Source: Mimachlamys varia (lineage: Eukaryota > Mollusca > Bivalvia > Pectinida > Pectinidae). Taken from it: a stretch of 64,000 nucleotides of DNA. The stretch is taken from the NCBI GenBank assembly GCA_947623455.1, contig OX392540.1:27398410-27462409 (forward strand). The letters run 5' to 3'. Shown piece by piece: positions 57,829-64,000 of this stretch. A model generated the notes under the pieces. That model ran no database searches. It was not told where the DNA came from and was given only the letters and a program-made list of their open reading frames with translations. Position 1 is the stretch's first letter, and the number at the start of each line of letters is the position of its first letter. The position numbers and the translations under genes are program-made.

Positions 57829-58330
57829 ATATAAGTATAGATGTTAACATGAATACAGGTTAATTCGATGCTTCTTGTAACAATAAATCGCATTTCGCAT
57901 TAGTTGGGCGTCTATGAGAACTATGACCGTATGATAGCTCCCATAACAAGGAAATGTGTACCTTCTAACCAATGCAATTCATGGTACTTTCATCTTGATG
58001 TCCACACGTTCACTACTTATGCTTGATTTTTTAAGATGAACTTCACGATTATGTTTGTAGTTTTGATATTTGTTTCAAGATCATTAACCCGGTGTGTGAT
58101 GTTGTAGTGGTCGTTGATCACGTTCTGTTTCATTTGACGCCGGTAGTCGTAGAGTCTGTCCAAAAGATTGAAAAACAATACATGTAACATGTATGAACGA
58201 TAAGCCATTTACAAACACATATTCAACGTCAGAACCCCGCCTTTCTGAAAGATTAACCATCTTATAGTACATCGATGCTCTATCCAGCCGTACTGGTGGT
58301 CCGTTCAGAAACAAGAGTCCCATGGGCCTC
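57829..58330 (-). repeat. Duplicated block C, copy 1
   Basis: It shares ATATAAGTATAGATGTTAAC, CAATAAATCGCATT and AAGATCATTA blocks with 58629-59080 and 61664-62110. A minus-strand frame at 58017-58208 (LDRLYDYRRQMKQNVINDH, a heptad-like pattern) recurs in broken form in the other copies. It is not recognised. Confidence 0.6.
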
Positions 58331-58345
58331 AACGGCCATTTGCTC
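58312..58345 (+). repeat. Helentron/pearl-like 5' end fragment
   Basis: AACAAGAGTCCCATGGGCCT resembles the 5' ends at 53275 and 56483. It abuts the truncated LINE segment. Confidence 0.4.
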
Positions 58346-58580
58346 TCCCATTATGCAAAGACTTGTGGTCATAATCAAGTTTGGGAAAGTCCTGTAAAGA
58401 GGTTATTCCTATATAGAGAAGGCAATCATCAACAAAGAGATCGACGTTTCAAGATACTGATTGGACAAAGTCATCGATACAGACAAGGAAGAGAAGTGGA
58501 CCAACAACAGTGTCCTGGGGTACCAAGAAAAGAACAGCAGCGCTGTCAGAGCTGGTACCATGTTTGATAAACGAAATATA
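58336..58580 (-). pseudogene. LINE reverse transcriptase fragment, copy 1
   Basis: The minus strand includes the palm motif NVDLFVDDCLLYIG (FVDD in place of YADD), with an in-frame TGA before it. It duplicates 61371-61615 with an offset of about 3.03 kb. Confidence 0.75.
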
Positions 58581-58628
58581 GTTTAGGTCTAATACTAATA
58601 CGTTAGTCGTACCTAACTTAAATAGCAA

Positions 58629-59080
58629 CCATCTGAAATATATAAGTAGATATGTTAATATGAATACAGGTTAATCCCCTGCTTTTTGTAACAATAAATC
58701 GCATTGCGCAACTTCAGGGCGCCTATGTGAACTATGACCGTATCACAACCCTTAGTATTAGAAAATATGTAATTTCAGATAAATGTAGTTAATTGTACTG
58801 TCATCTGATTCTTTACTCTTTCAATAGTTATACTTTAATTTTCAAGATGAACATCACGATTATTTGTGTAGTTTTAATGTTTGTTTTAAGATCATTAGCC
58901 CGGTATGTTATGTTGTAGTGCTGGTAGTTTTTTCAGGAATTGATTTGCTTCCGCGCCAAAACACGTGGTCGTTGATCACGTTCTGTTAAATCTGACACCG
59001 GTATTCGTAGAGTCTGTCCTAAAGAATGAAAAACAATACTTGTTACAGGTATGAACGATAAGCTATTTACAAATAGATAT
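58629..59080 (-). repeat. Duplicated block C, copy 2
   Basis: Matches 61664-62110 with an offset of 3,032 bp. Its right side is interrupted by an inserted segment at about 59081-59543. Confidence 0.7.
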
Positions 59081-59090
59081 ATAGAGGTTA

Positions 59091-59250
59091 CACAACGAGT
59101 GGCTGTTGGATATGGAATTGTTTTCACTCGAGTTAATTATTTTTTTAAAGTTACAAAAGACACGAGCTTTAGTGAGTGTCTTTTGTAACTTTTAAAAAAT
59201 AATTAACGAGAGTTAAATATATTCCATATCCAATAACTACGAGTCGTGTG
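59091..59250. mobile_element. Near-perfect foldback: about 73-bp arms, 12-bp loop
   Basis: The arms 59091-59163 and 59176-59250 are inverted copies with few mismatches (GTTACAAAAGACAC / GTGTCTTTTGTAAC at the tip). The outer ends are ACACAACGAG and CTCGT-type. Part of the segment absent from the paralogous block at 62.1 kb. Confidence 0.85.
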
Positions 59251-59254
59251 ACCT

Positions 59255-59546
59255 GTTTCTACCACAATAATATTTTGTCGGCAGTTGAAGTGTTGTTTTC
59301 TGGGGTGAAACGCAGATTTGCGGGAAATCACATCATCTCGAATACATTCCCGCCAAGTTGTGACGACGTCAACAATCGATGACGTCGTCAACAATCCACA
59401 TTTCCGGTCAAAGTTCAACTTCTCAACTAATCAAAAGTCCGGAAGATCATATTCCACTAGTGGTATATAACATATATTTATCCAACAGTCAGCACGTTTA
59501 TACAATGGTCTGAGAGTGGAATAACACAGGGTATTGTGGTAGAAAC
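59255..59546. mobile_element. MITE-like element with 15-bp perfect inverted repeats
   Basis: GTTTCTACCACAATA at 59255-59269 and TATTGTGGTAGAAAC at 59532-59546. The interior has a repeated GACGTCRTCAACAATC. A relative lies at 42374-42680. The paralogous copy near 62.1 kb lacks it. Confidence 0.75.
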
Positions 59547-59869
59547 ACGTCTGAACCACGCCTTTCTGAAAGATCTTAAAATATATCGCTGCTCTATCCA
59601 GCCGTATTTCCTGGTCTGTTCAGCCGCCAACCACTTAAACAAATCAGAGAATACCAAAGTGCCAACATAACTCAAGTCAAAATCGCAAAAACATTCGAGT
59701 ATGTGTGTACCGCCGTTTGCTTGTTTCAATATCTAATGTTTCAATACCTCCAAAATCGATGTTTATATTATATGTTAATTTTAATCGAAAGCAAATGTAT
59801 TGTCATTCGGTAATCTGACAACTATATAAATATATTTTGTTGGTAATCATTTAAAGATATTACCATATT
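59547..59869. other. Continuation of duplicated block with a family A fragment
   Basis: ACACGTCTGAACCACGCC and GCTGCTCTATCCAGCCGTAT match 62112-62175. A short family A 5' end (GAGAATACCAAAGTGCC) lies at about 59646. Confidence 0.55.
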
Positions 59870-60780
59870 TGACCCGTTACCTAAGAGGGTCAATGAACAA
59901 ACTTGTTATTCTTTCATCGCGGTATAGTGATACTACCCACAGAATACCCTCATCCTGGGACATTTAGTTACTGAGAAGAAGTGTTTGAACCATTCTAAGA
60001 CATTTGACCCTTAAGCAAATCAATGTCATTAATTTGAACAAACTCGATAGCCCAACAACCCAGCATGCTGCATACCAATTATCGGTACTCTAGGCCTTTT
60101 TGTAATGGAGAAGAAGTTACTTTTTTAACACATTTGACCCCTGTGATCTTGGACATTGGTCAAGGTTATTCATTTGAACAAACTTTATACCCCTTCTTTG
60201 AAACATGCTACACTACTTTTCGCGCCCCGTTATACGATTGTGACGTTTCCGGGTGGAGAGTAATAAGCCCGTCACCGCGACTCCTCGTTCAGTCACCCAC
60301 CCGCCCTCAACCGAGGAGCGTGACTCCACACTACACGGCTACTCCATCATTGGGCAAAACCTCTCCACCAGCAAACGTCACGTTCGTATACTCCCACGCG
60401 AATTGTAGTGTACAATCCAAATAATTACACTGGGACATTAGGTTATTGAGAAGAAGTCTCTAAAAGATTTAACATATTTGACCCCGGTGATCTTGAAGTA
60501 GGACAGGTCATTCATTTCAACAAACTTTATAGTCCTATCCCATCATGCTACATGCATAGTATCATCACCCTAGGGCTTATCGTTACTAAGTTGTTGATTG
60601 AAACAAAATTAGTAGATCTTTATCCCAGCATGCTTCAGGCCAAATATCTGTACCGTGGACCTTTCGGTTATTGAGAAGAATTTCTTTAACACATTTGACG
60701 CCTGTGACCTTTATCACTGCCCTTCATCCCAGAGTTTCCATGGTGCGGATTTGGTTGATCCTGTGGGTCCCTGTTGTTCC
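59870..60780 (+). repeat. Degenerate tandem repeat (about 130-140 bp units)
   Basis: Five or six units share ACATTTGACCC, TGATCTTGGA, TTCATTTGAACAAACTTTAT, CATGCT-ACATACC and GTTATTGAGAAGAAGT blocks. One unit is split by the MITE at 60211-60410. Confidence 0.75.
60211..60410. mobile_element. 200-bp GC-rich MITE inserted at TA
   Basis: The ends CACTACTTTTCGCG and CGCGAATTGTAGTG belong to imperfect 48-bp inverted repeats that include GTGACGTTT and GGTGGAGAG. Flanking TA on both sides, and continuity of the host repeat (CATGCTA|CAATCC) when removed, define the insertion. GC content is clearly above the surroundings. The 119-codon ORF at 60065-60424 crosses the edge and is not a gene. Confidence 0.8.
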
Positions 60781-60829
60781 CTTATCACTAGATGTAACAA
60801 AGTGAAATGGATCTATAACAACATATTCA

Positions 60830-60935
60830 TTTATAATCATGATCTATGATTAATTAAATATGATTTATAATTGATATTTATGATTAATGATTATTTTATG
60901 ATCATCATTTATGATAGCATCATGATTTTGGCTTT
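60830..60935 (+). repeat. AT-rich degenerate minisatellite
   Basis: Imperfect repeats of ATGATTAATGAT / TTTATGATCATGAT words. Confidence 0.6.
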
Positions 60936-61620
60936 TGTTGTCTCTGGGCTAGGAGTTCTAGATCAAATGACCCGATCGTATTTGATATACAGCCAGGATC
61001 TCTTGATCTGTGCCATTAAACACATATCTATTAGCCCTGCGCTGGATATTCGCAATGACCAGGGCCTGGTCTGACGTAAAAGGGTCCAAGCATCTAGCTG
61101 TAAGTATGCGGTTCGTCTGACTAAAGAAGCATATCCTTTAACTTTTTTGGAGCAAGTTGAAAAGTTGCGTTGCAGAAATCCTAGAGTTTTGCTCGCTTTG
61201 TTACATATAGGTATGAACTGGATGTGTTTATCCCAGTAGAGATTAGCAGTGATGGAACCCCCTAGATATTTGCTTGAATCTAAATTGATAAGTATTTGAT
61301 TGTGAAACAGATAATTGTTTTCTTTTTAGTTATATTGATAACTAAGCATGTGTTTGCATTAAATTTCATCTGCCATTTGCTCTCAAACATTTCCAAAGAC
61401 TTATGGTCATAATCAAGATTGTGACAGTCTTGTAGAGAGGTTATTCCTATATAGAGAAGGCAATCATCAACAAAGAGATCGACGTTTCAAGATACTGATT
61501 TGACAAAGTCATCGATACAGACAAGGAAGAGAAGTGGCCCAACAACAGTGTCCTGGGGTACCAAGAAAAGAACAGCGGCGCTGTCAGAGCTAGTGCCATG
61601 ATTGATAAACGAAATATAGT
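60936..61620 (-). pseudogene. Decayed LINE ORF2 (reverse transcriptase to C-terminus), minus strand
   Basis: Read right to left: VPQDTVVGPLLFLVCIDDF (the PQGxVLGPLLF-x-IDD block, with Asp for Gly), then a stop, then NVDLFVDDCLLYIG (palm FVDD). Next come FESKWQMKFN, GSITANLYWDKHI, NKASKTLGFLQRN and a region resembling the WDP / RRAxR segment. At least two frameshifts and several stops separate these blocks. They are in the order of a non-LTR (Jockey/CR1-like) ORF2, so this is a dead fragment. The missing C-terminal tail type is present in the plus-strand copies near 52.8, 54.1 and 56.0 kb. Confidence 0.85.
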
Positions 61621-61663
61621 TAAATACTAATACGTTAGTCGTACCTAACTGAAAAAGCAACGT

Positions 61664-62230
61664 TCTGAAATATATAAGTATAGATGTTAACATGAATACA
61701 GGTTAATTCCATGCTTCTTGTAACAATAAATCGCATTTCGCAACATCAGGGCGTCTATGAGAACTATGACCGTATCACAACCCTTAGTATTAGAAAATAT
61801 GTAATTTCAGATGATGTAGTTAATTGTACTGTCATCTTATTCTTTACTCTTACAATAGTTATACTTTAATTTTCAAGATGAACATCACGATTATTTGTGT
61901 AGTTTTAATGTTTGTTTTAAGATCATTAGCCCGGTATGTTATGTTGAAGTGCTTGTAGTTTTTTCAGGAATTGATTTGCTTCCGCGGCAAAACACGTGGT
62001 CGTTAATCACGTTCTGTTTAATCTGACACCGGTATTCGTAGAGTCTGTCCTAAAGAATGAAAAACAATACTTGTTACAGGTTTAACCGATAAGCTATTTA
62101 CAAATAGATATACACGTCTGAACCACGCCTTTCTGAAATATCTTAAAATACATCGCTGCTCTATCCAGCCGTATTTCCAGGTCTGTTCAGCTGCCAACCA
62201 CTTAAACAAATCAGAAATACCAAAGCGCAA
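61664..62230 (-). repeat. Duplicated block C, copy 3
   Basis: Uninterrupted version of 58629-59080 plus 59544-59680. It serves as the empty-site reference for the insertions at 59.1-59.5 kb. Confidence 0.7.
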
Positions 62231-62459
62231 ACAAACTAAAGTCAAAATCCCAAAGACACTCGAGTATGTGTGTACCACCGTAGGCTTATTGCTATATCCG
62301 ATGTTTCTTTATATAGATATTTCATATTATATTTTAAGTGGTGTCGATAGCAAATGTAAAGTCATTCAAAATAATGAACAGCTGATAGAGAATGTTTGGT
62401 AAAGCAACAAAATGTTAAGATAACTTTAATGTGGGCTAGTAATAGTGAGTTCTTTTAAA

Positions 62460-62730
62460 AAGCCATGTTAACGCGTTGAAGCAGCTCCGTTACCATGGCA
62501 AAACACGTCGATTCTGGAATAGTCCATCACGACCGTGTAAAGGAAGAAACGCTTTGCTATTAAATGTATTTAGAAACGACAGTATATTGGTCGGCTAGAC
62601 TGTTGAGCTTTGATGGTATCTCAATACCTGATTGTGGTTTATCTTTTGGGTCTGAAGTAAATGCATTATCAGATCTATGGATAGATACCATCTAAGATAT
62701 CTAAGCATTTCTAAGCAGTATTTTTAAATG
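62460..62730 (+). repeat. Decayed fourth copy of the mini-ORF segment
   Basis: GAAGCAGCTCCGTTACCATGG, AAAACACGTCGATTCTGG and AGTCCATCACGACCGTGTAA match 52.47, 53.76 and 55.67 kb. The hydrophobic core is lost by an insertion after SARLL. Confidence 0.8.
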
Positions 62731-63236
62731 AATGTGACTAGTAGACATCCTTTGTTATGTACTGTCTCCATAATGGATATATGTTATCATCATGAAATCA
62801 CAAGTCTGAAAAGCAGAGAGATTGTCTCGGCGTTTCTAAAAGTAATGAGAACAATATACCAGCACAAATCGACGTGTCAAAATGCCGAACTCAGAATCAA
62901 TAACGCTAGCGCAAATAAAGCTATTGAAAACCTTACATTGAGAGCCTTGATAATTGAACCGATTATGATTTATTGATGACAGTTGCCATGTACGTATTTG
63001 AGGAATTCAAGTGATATGACGTCATCACATCGAAGACGCAGATGGTGAAAACAAGTCACTTGTGAACGACAAAATAAAAATATTGACCTACATATCACAA
63101 AAGAGCATGTTTTCGAGTAAGATTATGATACAAAACCTTATTTATCAACCTGCTACGGGAAATCAGTTAAAGCGATAATCAACTGAGTTAGGGATACGTA
63201 CATGGCAACTGTCATCGATATATCATAATCGATAAT
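62731..63236. other. Non-coding stretch, nothing recognised
   Basis: An 82-codon frame at 62728-62976 has no recognised domain. Confidence 0.4.
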
Positions 63237-63720
63237 GGGCGGATTGGTCGAGTGGTTAACACTCCGGACTTCCATGCAGGCGAGCGGAGTTCGATTCCCG
63301 TAATCGTCATACGCAGGGAACATTCACAGAAAGTTTTTTTTTGTCTCCTGTCCACACAGCCCCAACAAACCAAGTGGAGTATACAGTGGTCTGGGGTGGG
63401 TGTTGCAGTATCTGTGATGTAGTATTCAATTGAGATGGCACTTTTAAAGATGCCCATGGAAACAGGGTCCCACTACAAACAGAACACAATTCATCTCCAG
63501 CACACACGCATACATACACACACACATTGAGATACTAGCGAGGTGGTATAGTTAGCGCCTGATAAGGCAGCTCCTTGCGAACTCCTCAGAAATGTATATG
63601 ATAGAACTTGTATATGATAGAACGGTATATGTTAATTGTATTGATTGTATTAGAATTGTATATCTAAGCACTGTAAGGCGCTTTAGAGTGGCTCATATTA
63701 GCAAGGCTAATATGAAACGA
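63237..63720 (+). repeat. tRNA-derived SINE (second family)
   Basis: The head has an A-box-like TGGTCGAGTGG (63245-63255) and a B box GAGTTCGATTCCC (63287-63299) with normal spacing. A CA-rich body follows, then a possible tail containing CTGTAAGGCGCTTTAGAG near 63675. The right boundary is approximate. The acceptor stem does not pair well, so this is not a functional tRNA gene. Confidence 0.65.
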
Positions 63721-64000
63721 TTGCACAGGGAGAGGTGTTCGAAGGCTGAATCGTCTTAATTCATAACATCTTCAGTTTGAAGACAGTGGTAATAACACCA
63801 TGACAGCAGAGTATTCATACAGAGTCTCAACTCCAATGGCTTAAATGTCCAGTCAAATATATGCAAGTTTAAGCAAACATGTAGGCTAAACACAAACGTT
63901 ATTATTTATTGTACAAGGTGTTCCAAAAAACATGTCCCCACTTTGTATTTTTATAAATGATTACAAACTGTCAATTGCAATTGAGAGAATTGGTATTCAT
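63721..64000. other. Non-coding window end
   Basis: No feature recognised. Confidence 0.4.

Noticed and set aside
60065..60424. 119-codon ORF
   Set aside because: It crosses from a tandem repeat into a MITE, so the frame is a chance fusion.
63237..63310. Functional tRNA gene, plus strand
   Set aside because: Acceptor and anticodon stems do not pair well; sequence continues as a SINE.

Overview
The window looks like gene-poor, AT-rich animal DNA, most likely from a bivalve mollusc. Evidence: a spliced opsin gene with canonical GT/AG introns; tRNA-derived SINE heads; decayed non-LTR reverse transcriptase; a Ty3/Gypsy-type LTR element; and tandem core repeats of about 160 bp that resemble the repeats inside bivalve Helentron/pearl-type elements. 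No bacterial gene organisation is seen. The bivalve assignment is inference from repeat style; no species is claimed.

Layout. 1-6400: no recognisable gene, one dispersed repeat copy and a T-run/G-run junction. 6401-11141: one very large tandem array, about 148 copies of a 32-bp monomer, each carrying CCAATAAA. 11170-16150: a complete LTR insertion on the minus strand with two LTRs, a 4-bp CATG target duplication, primer-binding site and polypurine tract. It codes for gag, a zinc knuckle and a protease, then a two-finger C2H2 module where reverse transcriptase, RNase H and integrase would be expected. 16151-38330: mostly non-coding, filled with short interspersed families (called family A and family B here), two TTAA-flanked MITEs, a SINE, a TA-flanked Tc1/mariner-like deletion element and a TIR element carrying a small ORF.

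38682-45091 (minus): the only convincing host gene, a three-exon opsin. Exons 45091-44459, 40303-40204 and 39010-38682 join in phase to a 353-residue seven-transmembrane protein with the retinal-binding lysine and NPxxY. The exon 2 joining segment was found by matching splice phase. A TTAA-flanked MITE starts 14 bp after its stop codon, and a foldback repeat sits about 50 bp upstream of the exon 2 acceptor.

46000-50690: intergenic, with a 330-bp inverted-repeat element that breaks a short GPCR-like ORF, and an in-frame 90-bp duplication. 50690-57660: a nest of tandem segmental duplications alternating Helentron-like elements, a CRE-containing spacer, a repeated signal-peptide-like mini-ORF and the 3' end of a LINE. 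57800-62740: more duplicated blocks, a decayed minus-strand LINE reverse transcriptase, a degenerate 130-140 bp tandem repeat with a clean 200-bp MITE inserted in it, and two nested inverted-repeat insertions. 62740-64000: a second SINE.

The mobile elements are largely non-autonomous. The opsin stands alone; nothing else in the window can be tied to its pathway.
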